A stretch of 64,000 bases of DNA from Podospora pseudoanserina (lineage: Eukaryota > Ascomycota > Sordariomycetes > Sordariales > Podosporaceae), in NCBI RefSeq assembly GCF_035222485.1, contig NC_085925.1:2232001-2296000 (forward strand), in the 5' to 3' direction. The translations under genes and the position numbers were made by a program. Positions 52,049 to 61,998 of the stretch are shown one piece after another (the stretch's first letter is position 1; each line of letters starts with the position of its first letter). The notes beneath the pieces were generated by a model. That model saw only the letters and a program-made list of their open reading frames with translations. It was not told where the DNA came from and made no database searches.

Positions 52049-53267
52049 TGCTGTGGTCTCTGGTTTCTCGGGTCTGAAGGTGTGGCGTTTTGTTTGTAGG
52101 GATGACGCGGAAACAAAACGAAAAAACAAGATGAATAGATGGGCTACTAGCGGCCTGTGGAAAGGAAAAGGGATGATGTCACGGTGGATAGGAGAATTAA
52201 TCAAGGTTATCTTTGACAGACGCGTTGACGGGCGGGAAGACGCGTTTGACAGGTTGGGTGTTTAATTGGTTTTGGTGGGGTAGAGTGGGGGCTCAAGAGG
52301 AGTGATGACCCTAACCCTGATCGCCGTCAATAGGTTGTGTAAGCGGACTTCCTTTCCTGGATGAAAACGACAGAAGCAGAATGCTATGAAGAAGAAGGAA
52401 CAGATCGAGTCCACCATATCCTTCCTTATTCATCTTCGTAAAACGGCACGGCGTGCTTCTTGTTCGCTTGATTTTGTCGACGTTTACTGACATCTTTGCA
52501 CCACACCAAGGTTGAGCAAACAGCTACCGCTTTGCTTCGAACCAGCGTTGACTTGACCGTATTTGATTAGAGGAGAATCAGGCTATTCTCTAAGTGGTCA
52601 ATATCTCGGTCACTAAGGACAAGACAAAGTAGTTATACGCGAGTTTAGGTCCTTGGCCTTTGGTTCAGAGCCTCGTTTTGCTTGCAGATGATCAGGCTGC
52701 AGGTACAATGGAAAATAACATAGGAAAAGTCGGTCAGCCGGAAATTGTAACGCATGCATGAAACCAATGGACTGAAGGTGTTCCTTAAAGTTCGCAGTAC
52801 GTGCGACCCTTCTCCTGTCTGAGTCCCCAGAGTGTGTCCCGTCATTGAGGCTTTCTGCTTGTCTCGGGGTGTTGGTGTGATTCCCTCGTGTTTCTGGCGT
52901 CTAAGCGCTTCATGAAAAACCCCAATCACATTGCTAGACAGCTGGAAGAGTTCATATAAGACTGCTCGTTCACATTCGGCAGCTGGAATTTCAGTCTCCC
53001 CAAAACATTCACTGCACCCATTTTCTGACAGTACCTAGGTGACTCTGCTACTCTCGCAGGGTTTCCTTCTGCCCTTGAGCATTGTTCTCAAGAATCAACC
53101 CGCCCCTGGGGCTCTCGCTCGAAATCCCTCAGCCTCCCGATGATTAGTTTATTACGCCAAGGCGCAGATACAGACATTTGATATGGGTGACTGTTGTACC
53201 CAGCCCTCCCGCGACAAGGAGTATGAGGTTTATACCACCACTGCCAGGCCTGTTCGAAACAATCACC
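52049..53267. other. About 1.2 kb, promoter of dcc1 and no firm gene
   Basis: Contains the dcc1 promoter with a TTAGGG-like element at 52307-52318. Frames on either strand are short and without domains. Confidence 0.4.
52307..52318 (-). promoter_or_regulatory. TTAGGG-like element upstream of dcc1
   Basis: The minus strand reads AGGGTTAGGGTC, identical to the element upstream of rad4 and in the same orientation relative to the gene, about 260 bp before the dcc1 ATG. Confidence 0.5.
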
Positions 53268-53506
53268 ATGGCGGACACGTAAGTTGTCCTTCATTTTGTT
53301 CAAATATCGATCCTTCACACTAGCCCTTCCATGAAGGACGCACAATTTCCTGGCGCCAATTGTTGTGTTGTTTTCATAGCGCCGATGTGGGATTAACCAC
53401 GCTTATGTCTGTTGCTGCTCCCTCGGAAAGCCCTGCTGTACTCATGGATGCGAGCGACAGATTCAGTTGGCCTATGACTGACGACTTCTGTCATGAGATA
53501 CCATGA
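53268..53506 (+). CDS. Possible two-exon mini-gene, 45 residues
   Basis: Join 53268..53278, 53380..53506. The start sits in a near-ideal CACCATGGC context and is followed after 11 bases by a GTAAGT donor. The acceptor TTTTCATAG at 53371-53379 continues the frame as ADVGLTTLMSVAAPSESPAV then LMDASDRFSWPMTDDF and a stop. The context and donor are good, but the product is short and unrecognised. It may be a relic or the 5' end of a lost gene. Confidence 0.25.
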
Positions 53507-53915
53507 AGGAGGGGGTTTGTTCGGAGGGGAAATATTGAGGCGTTAGATGGAGCACGGTTACGGAATCGACATTGTTAGCACCGGATGATACCATGGCAAT
53601 TATAAATGGTGCTGATACTTTCAGTCTCCACTCTGTGCACCCACATTACCGGCCCTTATACTGACCTGTCCTTCCGGTTCCTGAGGCATGAAAGTAACCA
53701 CCAACCATTCGTTCCGGTAGATGGCTTTCGTCGCAGACACCTCTCTAAATCATTGAAACTGTTCACTGGTAAGCTGGCTTCCGGCGTGGCTTTCAGTCGT
53801 CTTACCCCGTTCCAATCTCTCATCATCCAGACAGCCTCTTGCTTGGTTTGCATCCCCAGCATCATATATGTAGATATCCGCTTTGCATATCAATGCCTGG
53901 GCCTCCGGAAACTTG
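53507..53915. other. No gene recognised
   Basis: A spacer before the 3' end of the NLR relic. The minus strand shows short frames that may be the last traces of that gene. Confidence 0.3.
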
Positions 53916-56880
53916 TTACCCTGCCTTGCCTCCTCCCCCAGCACATCTTGCCAGCTCTGCTAACAACTCATCGTATCCCTTTAATACACCTTCCCCGTTC
54001 ATTTGGTGACTGAGTATGTCAGCGCGAGTTTTGAGAGCATTAAGGTAGTCAGGATAAGCCAAGGGTTTAATAACACTATCGTTTTGAATCATCGACTGTA
54101 AGCGCTCGCAACGGTCCCTCCAAAGCACCAGCACCTTATCAATCAGCACCAAAACCTCATTGGGCCTCGTCATGGCCCCATCAGGCCTTGTTGTCGCCGT
54201 AGTTTGACTCACTTGATACCCTATCATGCTTGTTGCTCCCGGCCAGGTTATGGTCCGTGGCAATCACATTGACATGTGTTTCCGGACGATGCAACACGTT
54301 GACTTGTTTGTCAAGGATCTCGCGGAGCTCGTCCACCGCGCGCCTCGGATTCATCAACCCGCCCTCATCGCTGAGCGCCGCTGCACGGCCCACTCTCATG
54401 GCGAGGGTTTTGCGATGTTCTTTGGTCAGCCTCTCCGCCGTTGTTTCAATCACGCTGTCAAACTATGACAGAGCTTCGTCAAACCTGCCCGGCATCCGGG
54501 ACAGTATGGGGGCCTTGCCATGCTTTACATTCAACACCCGCTAGTCATTCTTCGCGCCTCTGTTAAACTGACCCCACTCCAAGATGGTCTTGTCGATCAT
54601 CTTGAGGGCCTCAGGGAGTCTTTCCGCTTGGGTGCCGAGCACATTAGCGTGGCAGCTGGATATGTGTAGCTTGGTCTCTCTGTGTAGTAGCCCGTCAGCG
54701 GCGCTGCTGATTCTATCGAGGGCCTGTGCATAGAGGTTTTCGGCCTTGACGTAGTCTCCGCAGTCCCTGTAGGCCTTGCCTTGGTTGAGGAGAACAGTGC
54801 TTCTCAGCGCTGAACAAGATTCGCTTGTCGGGTTGTCATCGATCACGGATTCCGCCTCCTGGTAGTGCACCAAGGCTTCGTCGTACTCCCCTTTGTCACA
54901 TTTGATCATGCTGAGACCAATGAGCGTTTGGACAGTCCTTTCTGCGGGCCCACCTCTGTCTTGACAGTATTGGTAACAAGATGCCATGCGCTCCTCGGCA
55001 ACTTTCTGATTGCCGCGAAGAAAGCTAAGTTTGGCTGACTCAAATGCCAGAATCCATCTCTTGAACTCGGAGATGGGACTTGAAGTGGTACCGATCAGCC
55101 AGGCTCTCTCATGGAGTATCGATGAAGCATGTGGTAAAAGTCTGGAGCACGTATCGAAGCTGCTCGGCTCGCAGAGGAAGGAGGGGGTGCTATAAGCCGT
55201 GAAGCAGCTTGTGGCCAGAGACAAAGCGAGGTCAAATGCTTCCTGACATGCTGCGGGATCTTCACTTTCCAGCCATTTGGTAGCAATGAGTGAAGTATAT
55301 TGGTGGAGAGTATACGACCTGGTTGAGGGAACGCCAGGGCTCTCTTTACGTGATACCAGACCATAGGCCATCAAAATGCCTGGGTGGCCAAGATATGCCA
55401 TGGTATGGAGTATCTTCGAAGCAATTGGACTTTGTCAGCGGATTGTTTTGAAGGACGAGACCCATGCTGTCGAATGTGAAGCCGTCGTGAGCCCTGAGTA
55501 TCTCCAGATATCGGTTTATGGTCTTCGACTTTTCACCAATGTATGCCACCGCTTGGCAGATCGCCAAGGAAAAGAAGTCCAGCCCTTTTAGAAGAATATC
55601 GACACCTGACCGAAGCCTGGTCCTCCCAGACTCCCTTGTATCTTCCTGGATATCGATTGTGCTTTCTTCGCTATCCTCTGTTATGACAAGCTCCGGGATA
55701 TCCTCAGCAGTCGCGAGTTTTCGAATCAGTTCTTGCGCATCGAGCCATTGCATCCTATTGGCATCAATAACGAACCCATTTAGAAGCAGTTTGGAGCTTA
55801 TCAACGATCTATCACGAGAGGTAAATATGATGGTCCCCTTTCTTACTGGAAGGACATTGTGCAGCAGCTGTGGGAATAAGTCCAGTCTCCGCTCATCAAG
55901 CTGGTCCACAAACATTCTCCATGCTCCAGACTCCTCAGAGTCTAGCCAGTCTCTCGCTTTGAGACAAGCCTGAAGATTTCCTATGTTGTCAGACCCTTGC
56001 CCAAGGTGCGGCGCAATCTTGAAATAGGACATCATGAAATGCTCCTCTGAGGATCCGTTGACCCAGAACAGATGGTAGTTTAGAGGTGAGGGCCTCATTA
56101 ACGTGTATCAAAGACCACCCTTTTCACGGATTCCTCGTCAGTTCTTTCCATAGTTTCTGCCTCTTTTACTGCTGTTTTATATCAGTCATTGAACCGTCCG
56201 ATGAGTTTGTAAACCTCTGGATTCGCTTAGATTCTTTGAAGCAGTTTAAAGAACAGTCCATGTATTTGCTGAGTTTTGGTTATTTCAACGTCCCGTGCCA
56301 CAATCGGATCGGTGCTCCCCCAAAGAGACAGGTAATCGTGCATTGCAGCGTTGTTACGCGCGAATGGAATGATGTCGCAGCTGGTTCCATGAAGATTCTT
56401 TCGGATATCCAAGAAGGCCAATTCAGTCAAGACATGATGACATTTAGGGTTCCCGTATTGCTCTTCTACACAATCTCTGATTCGGCCGTGTAGAGCCTTT
56501 GTGGTCACATTTGTCTCAGTTCTCCATTGGTTGAATATTTCCTTGATTGTTGCAGCATAAGGTGCTGTGAACGGGTCTTCGTAGTATGCTTTGAGAAGTT
56601 GAGAACCGAATACCACCACTGCGTCGACGCTGGAGATCACCACGGTGCTATGGGAATCCAAAGATGGTAATAGGCAATACTGGTTCGAGAGAATGTTATG
56701 AACGGCAGCATCACCCCCTTCCTGGGTTTCTTGAACCAAGAGAGGAGCCCTGTCCGAGATTGTACGGGAGCGTATAACTTTGAGCCAATTGATAATGCTT
56801 CTCAGGTAGTGTGAGTTTGCCGGCACGCCGTTCTTGTGATCATGAGCATAAACAATAAAATGCTCGTCGTTTCACGTTGA
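53916..56880 (-). pseudogene. Decayed NB-ARC/TPR NLR gene
   Basis: Read on the minus strand. An N-terminal domain of a type common in fungal STAND proteins (YAHDHKNGVPANSHYLRSII, then HNILSNQYCLLPSL and LLKAYYEDPFTAPYAATIKE) lies at 56880-56227. An NB-ARC-like middle part at 56098-55346 has HLFWVNGSSEEHF, a Walker-B-like MFVDQLDERRLDLFPQLL and GTIIFTSRDRSL. A TPR-rich region at 55401-54541 has GGPAERTVQTLIGLSMIKCD, GEYDEALVHYQEAE and GDYVKAENLYAQALDR, and it continues in frame past stops to about 53.9 kb. No P-loop (GxGGxGKT) is seen between the first two parts, and the parts lie in separate frames with several breaks. Intact relatives act in non-self or pathogen recognition. I judge this copy non-functional. 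Confidence 0.65.
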
Positions 56881-57322
56881 AACACGTCGGTATCCGCAAG
56901 GGCGGCTAGAATTTCGTCAAAGACATCATCCAGATCTAAGGCAACGTCAATCAGTCACATCGACTAAGTATTTGCATGGCCAGGTATCGCGTCTGCTTAC
57001 ATTAAACACCTCTATATAAGCGCAGCTCGTTGTTTGCTGACATTTGAATGGATTGAGATTGCAACCATGAAGAATCAGGGGCTGACTCGAGCGAATATTT
57101 TGAGTTTGTCTGGGCGAGCTCGGAAGGCGGACCCATTGCTCGAAAACATGCATGACAACTCACCACAGCCAGTTTGTGGTCAAGGTGCAGGGTATATGTC
57201 TTTGAATAGATGCGCGCTTGCCTAATGTAGGTAGACCCCAACAGTAATGGAGGCTGAGAAGGTGCTGGGCTGCTCAGGCATGATTTTTACATCAAGACAT
57301 TTTTTAACGATCACTGAACGTA
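56881..57322. other. Spacer between the NLR relic and the P450
   Basis: Upstream sequence of the NLR relic and the 3' end of the P450 gene. No domain-bearing frame was seen. Confidence 0.35.
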
Positions 57323-58969
57323 TTACGCACGACCCCTCAGCTTAAACTCCAACTCCAATGCCCCCGGCGAAGCAGTGAATTGATCCCTCAACTCACCAAC
57401 CAGCCTCTCTCCCCTTTCTTTCCCCCAGTACCCAACATCAAACCTCGTCACCAGCAATGCAATGACAAACCTCATTTCTGCCATTGCAAGTGCTTTCCCA
57501 ACGCAATTGAACCTCCCCTGACTGAAAGGCTGGAACCCCCTACCATCCCTCACCATCTCAGGCCTTGTGGTCCACCTCTCTGGAACCCACTCGTGAGCTC
57601 TTTCATAGGCCTTCTCCGACCTTCCCATTGACCACCTCGGTGACACAATAGTGACCCCACCTGGCACCCAGCTTCCCGCAATCTCCAACCCTCCCTCTGG
57701 AGTCTGCCGATAACCCCCAGTCGGCACCGCCGGCCAAAGCCTCATAGTCTCCTTAATAACCCCCGTCAACAACCCAACCTTTGCCAGCTCCCCCTTGTCA
57801 TAAATATCCACCCCGTCCAACTTTCCCCTCAATCTCTCCTGCAGCTCCCTATTCCTGACCAACTCATAAAAAGCAAACACCAACGTTGGAGCAATAGTAT
57901 CACTCCCTGCAATAACAACCGTAACCGCATCCCCATTCAACCACTCCCTATCCTTTTTCAACGTCCCCCTGCTCAAACTCTCCTCAATCAACCAATGACT
58001 CACATCTCTCCTTGCCCCCACCTTCCCATGCCTTGCGATCCTCTCCCCCATCCGCTCCTTACACCACTCCATCATCCCCAACCAATCCCTCACAATCCAC
58101 ATCCAAGGCGTGACATAAAACGCTACCTGCGCAAGCCAAGGAACAGCACTAAAGGGTCCCAACAACCCCATCGCCCGTCTCAACAACCTCACCGCCCAGT
58201 GCCATTTCTGCGATTGCAACATTTCAAACCCCTGACCAAAAGCAAACTCGCCCATTACATCAAACGTGAAGAAATAGAACCAGTCAGAGGCATTGATCGG
58301 CTTTCCCTGTCTGGATAGACCCTCTATCCTCTCCGCCAGAACTTCAGCATGGTGATACACTCGCGTCTCATAATCCCTCATAGCAGCAGAAGTAAAACCC
58401 TTGTCCCACACCTTTCTCCTCTGGTCATGCTCATGAACATCCCGCGTGGTGTTGAGTGCTATTTCAGGCAGCAAAAAGTCATACCACACTGCCTTGGTGC
58501 ACGTACTCTTTGGGCCGTCGATAGTGTTTGGGACGGAGGGGTCAATGATGGTTAGCTCTTCCGGGCCGGTGCGGATCACGCTGCCGTGTTGGGCCCGGAG
58601 GCCTTCAATGACGAGATGGTTTTTCCCGTAGCGGCACTGCCAGACGTGCCAGAATTTTGTGATGGCCGCGAGTTTGGGACCGGGGAAGGAGCGGAGGCGG
58701 TGGAAGTACAGCCGGTAGATGGAGATGCTGCTGAAGAGGCCTAGGATGTAGGAGGTGGTGAGAAGGAAGGTGGCCTGGAAGGGATTCGGTTGGTCATTGT
58801 AGAAGGAAATGAGGTAAATGAAGGTGGTGAGAGAGGAGTAGAGCCAGAATAGCATTGGGGCTTGCATGTGCCATTCCCCTCGTATGAAGAGAGCCAGGTG
58901 GGAGGTAACCCCAAGCAGGGCGGCTGCTGGGTATAGCACAGCGGAGGGAAGGTCTAGCAGAAGACCCAT
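57323..58969 (-). CDS. Cytochrome P450 with a polytopic N-terminus
   Basis: A 548-residue intronless ORF. Three hydrophobic spans precede the proline-rich hinge (LRSFPGPKLAAITKFW): residues about 7-30, 38-58 and 66-86. The core holds the WYDFLLPEIALNTTRDVHEH then RRKVWDKGF helix-C region, the I-helix VIAGSDTIAPT, the ExxR of KETMRLWP, and the haem loop PFSQGRFNCVGKALA with its Cys ligand near residue 490. The extra N-terminal spans recall the fungal tryprostatin B 6-hydroxylase-like/CYP67 type. It sits back to back with a UbiA-type gene and near a hydrolase and a methyltransferase, which suggests a role in a secondary-metabolite pathway. Substrate unknown. The C-to-G codon-end shift is clear. 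Confidence 0.9.
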   Translation of the reverse strand: MGLLLDLPSAVLYPAAALLGVTSHLALFIRGEWHMQAPMLFWLYSSLTTFIYLISFYNDQPNPFQATFLLTTSYILGLFSSISIYRLYFHRLRSFPGPKLAAITKFWHVWQCRYGKNHLVIEGLRAQHGSVIRTGPEELTIIDPSVPNTIDGPKSTCTKAVWYDFLLPEIALNTTRDVHEHDQRRKVWDKGFTSAAMRDYETRVYHHAEVLAERIEGLSRQGKPINASDWFYFFTFDVMGEFAFGQGFEMLQSQKWHWAVRLLRRAMGLLGPFSAVPWLAQVAFYVTPWMWIVRDWLGMMEWCKERMGERIARHGKVGARRDVSHWLIEESLSRGTLKKDREWLNGDAVTVVIAGSDTIAPTLVFAFYELVRNRELQERLRGKLDGVDIYDKGELAKVGLLTGVIKETMRLWPAVPTGGYRQTPEGGLEIAGSWVPGGVTIVSPRWSMGRSEKAYERAHEWVPERWTTRPEMVRDGRGFQPFSQGRFNCVGKALAMAEMRFVIALLVTRFDVGYWGKERGERLVGELRDQFTASPGALELEFKLRGRA

Positions 58970-59491
58970 GGTGGCTAACCTTCGCAGGACGGGTGCTATG
59001 GTGGAAGACAGGGCCGATATGGCCTAGGAGTGGGGAGAGGGAAGAGATGATGAGGATAGATAAAGCGGATGCTCGGAACGGGGTGAGATATCAGGGGGGC
59101 CGCATTCAGCCCTATGCCTCCCCTGAACATGGCGGGCTGTCTGATACTGGCGCAGAACGTTGAATGTGAAGACAGCCGACTGGACCACCGCTCCGTTCTC
59201 CGAGCTCGCCTATTTCAGCACATGTTTGTGACCGAAGGGCAGAAACGCTCTTGGCCGTGGCACAGTGGTGATGTTATTCCGGGACGTAACTACCCGGACG
59301 GAGTTACGGATGTGAAGGAAGATGAGACGCCGTCTGAGAGAATGTGCCGACGGGGCTGAGGTAGTGGCATAGCTGCCGCGTGGCGATGAGCGAGGAAACA
59401 GACATGATCAAATACCCGTCGCTGTCTCTGCCAGAGAGACTGGAACTGATTCGGCCCAACCAAGTCGAGTGAACAGAAACAAAAAGAGATC
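58970..59491. promoter_or_regulatory. Divergent promoter P450/UbiA-type gene
   Basis: 522 bp between the two ATGs. A shared promoter fits co-regulated cluster genes. GCCGATATGGCC at 59011-59022 and CGGACGGAG at 59296-59304 resemble sites of Zn2Cys6 factors, but this is only suggestive. Confidence 0.45.
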
Positions 59492-60493
59492 ATGGACTCC
59501 GAGCTATTGAACAGCCAGGTAAGAGTGGTTACCATCATGAAAGGTCTTGCGGCGGGCCAGATACTTACCATGGACCAGATGGCCGAGGCCATACATCGAA
59601 TGCAGAAGCTGGTCGGTTGTGGCGTTTTTCATGTCCAATCGATCTGGCTCTTCACCCGCAGTGACCTGAAAACGATCGTGATCCCCCAGTCAGCTTTCGG
59701 GATCATTAATGCCATTGCAAGCTCCAACGACTGGCCAGAGGTGCTGAGCAGCGTACCAATGGTCTTCTTTTGGGTATGGATCAACCTGTTGCCTTTCGCG
59801 ATCGACAACCAACGTCAGGCGGAAGCCATACTCGAAGACCGACACAACAAGCCATGGCGGACAATGCCTTCACAGAGAATGACAGAGGCCCAGGCCAGAA
59901 TACTCATGCTTCTGTTGTATCCGGTATCTCTCTTCACGAGCCTGCGGCTGGGAGGAACACGCCAGTGTCTGGCGTTGATGGTGCTTGGATATGGATACAA
60001 CGACCTGAATCTGGCTGACAGGAGCTGGATCAGCCGGAACGTTATCAACGCCTTGGGTTTCTGCTCCTTTGCCTCGGGGGCCTTGGAAGTTGCCATGAAC
60101 TCGCCCTTATCATTTTCAGGGGAAAACAACCAGACTGTTGTCAAATGGCTTGCTATGATTGGCGGCATTGTCTTCTCAACGGTACAGACTCAGGACATGG
60201 CGGATCAGGTCGGGGATAGCTCGAGGGGCAGAAAGTCGATGCCGTTGGCTCTCGGAGACGGACCGGCTCGATGGATGATTGCGATTCCCATGGTTGGATG
60301 GTCGATAGTCTGCCCCTGGTTTTGGGGTGCTGGTGCTGTGGTACATGTGGTCGCTGCATTCTTGGGCCTCTTGATTGCATGCAGGACACTGACATGGCGT
60401 AGCATTGAGGCGGATAAGCGGACTTTCCAATTGTGGAATCTGTGGATGGCAGGTCTCTACACTCTGCCTTTGCTCTCTGCAGGTGGGCGATGA
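59492..60493 (+). CDS. UbiA-superfamily membrane enzyme (prenyltransferase or terpene cyclase)
   Basis: A 333-residue intronless ORF (MDSELLNSQVRVVTIMKG) with about eight membrane spans. The first catalytic loop reads FAIDNQRQAEAILEDRHNKP then WRTMPSQRM. The second reads DMADQVGDSSRGRKSMPLAL, the DxxDxxxD loop typical of UbiA enzymes. Between them, GYGYNDLNLADRSWISRNVI and NALGFCSF match a fungal subgroup often found near P450 genes. The first Asp-rich motif is modified (NQ...E...ED instead of NDxxDxxxD). UbiA enzymes bind a prenyl diphosphate through Mg2+ and transfer or cyclise it in the membrane; some fungal members, such as the fumagillin cyclase, are terpene cyclases. Which reaction occurs here cannot be told. 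It is divergent from the P450. Confidence 0.8.
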   Translation: MDSELLNSQVRVVTIMKGLAAGQILTMDQMAEAIHRMQKLVGCGVFHVQSIWLFTRSDLKTIVIPQSAFGIINAIASSNDWPEVLSSVPMVFFWVWINLLPFAIDNQRQAEAILEDRHNKPWRTMPSQRMTEAQARILMLLLYPVSLFTSLRLGGTRQCLALMVLGYGYNDLNLADRSWISRNVINALGFCSFASGALEVAMNSPLSFSGENNQTVVKWLAMIGGIVFSTVQTQDMADQVGDSSRGRKSMPLALGDGPARWMIAIPMVGWSIVCPWFWGAGAVVHVVAAFLGLLIACRTLTWRSIEADKRTFQLWNLWMAGLYTLPLLSAGGR

Positions 60494-61166
60494 ATGATGG
60501 TGGTGGGGGTTGGGCTGTTGCCTGCCATAGAAACAAGAGGGGGAAGGTGGGGGGTATGCATGTTTGCTCCTTCTCTGATACAATCAACTCGCACTCTTTT
60601 CATAGTTGAGCAATAATTACGTTTCTTTCAAAATCCACAGGACATGTTACTAGGCACTATACACGGTCCTGACCTCTGCGAGTTCTTTTCGATACCATAT
60701 ATGATCTCAACATCGCTTCACTGATAGAAATCTGATATGATCACTACACCCGGTTTTTTAGCAGCCATGTCATCATAACTCCGGTCTTTTCACCGCTATC
60801 TAATCTGCGCTGATGTGACACAGATTCTCGTTAGGCGAAGCCCGTTCGGGAGGATCGGTACAAAAGGACGCCCGGGTCCGGTCCAACAGCCGGTACTTTA
60901 TTGCGACATCGGCTCCGGTCCCACGCCCCCGTCGCTATCATATTTGACGGCCGCGCCACCCCCGCTGCCCGCCAGCCTGATGAACAGTGGGATGTGAGCT
61001 TGGCTTTGTCAGTGCTGACTGCTGACCTGCACCCGTTCCGACACAGCTCCAGCAAGCTGCCGGATATTTCCCTCCTCGACACCAGTCTCATTCTCGCTTC
61101 GTCCTCCGCGCCGTCCTTGTAATCCGCCCTCCTGCAATCCGCATCCTCTGAGCACATTCCATCAAC
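60494..61166. other. Spacer and hydrolase promoter
   Basis: 670 bp without a recognised gene. A GC-rich leader with C/T tracts precedes the ATG at 61167 (CATCAACATGGCC). Confidence 0.4.
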
Positions 61167-61940
61167 ATGGCCAAGCCCGTTTTCGTCCTCCTTCACGGTG
61201 CGTGGCACAGTCCGAGCTGCTGGCACCGTGTCATCGCCGAGCTTGAACAGGCCGGCTACAAGGCTGTTGCTCCCGAATTACCTTCTTCGGGTTCCACACC
61301 ACCTACACCCGACTGGTCCAAGGATGTAGAGATAATCCATCAGACTGTTTCGGACCTCGTAAAGCGGCAGGATGTTGTTGTGGTCACACACAGCTTCAGC
61401 GGAATGACTGGCGGCACAGCATTGGAGGGTCTGGACAAGGATACTTGCATGTCCAGAGGGCTGAAGGGGGGTGTAATCAGACTCATCTACATTACGGCCT
61501 TTCTTGTTCCGGAAGGGTTCCAACACTCGCCTGAAGGAACGCGAGACAACATGATCCCAGAGATGATTACCAGTCTGGACTCGGGCATCGTTACGGTCAA
61601 GCCAGAGGATGTGAAAGGCATGTTCTATCAGGATTTAGACGACGACACAGTTGCCGAGCTGGCAAAGGAACTGCGCCCGCAAAGCTTTGGTGCCTTCTGG
61701 AGTACCACTACTCACGCCGCTTGGCGCCATGTCCCGACGACCTACATCCTTACCACTGGGGACAGGCCGACCACCGTTGTTGCGGCACAGTACCTCATTG
61801 ACTCGGCAAAAGCAAGTGGCCCGCATAAGATTGACAATGTCATCAAAGTCGACACCGGCCATTCGCCCTTCATCAGCCGACCCGAGTGGACTGCAAAAAC
61901 ATTGATTGAAGAGGCTAATAGGTCACTTCAGCTGGAGTAA
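61167..61940 (+). CDS. Alpha/beta-hydrolase (salicylate-esterase/hydroxynitrile-lyase-like fold)
   Basis: A 257-residue intronless ORF. The N-terminal oxyanion segment VFVLLHGAWHSPSCWHRV and the nucleophile elbow VTHSFSGMTGG (Ser76 by position) are followed by an acid residue near 198-200 (LTTGDRP) and a His near 234 (DTGHSPFIS). This is a full Ser-Asp-His triad on an alpha/beta-hydrolase fold. The length fits single-domain AB_hydrolase_6 members, which cleave small esters or lactones or catalyse cyclisations in fungal pathways. There is no signal peptide, so it is probably cytosolic. It lies between the UbiA-type gene and a convergent methyltransferase (59 bp away, tail to tail), which supports cluster membership (inference). 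Confidence 0.87.
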   Translation: MAKPVFVLLHGAWHSPSCWHRVIAELEQAGYKAVAPELPSSGSTPPTPDWSKDVEIIHQTVSDLVKRQDVVVVTHSFSGMTGGTALEGLDKDTCMSRGLKGGVIRLIYITAFLVPEGFQHSPEGTRDNMIPEMITSLDSGIVTVKPEDVKGMFYQDLDDDTVAELAKELRPQSFGAFWSTTTHAAWRHVPTTYILTTGDRPTTVVAAQYLIDSAKASGPHKIDNVIKVDTGHSPFISRPEWTAKTLIEEANRSLQLE

Positions 61941-61998
61941 ATCATTGGCTACATAGTTGGAATCAAAGTCCCCTGAACATCTCTGCTATGGCACAGAC

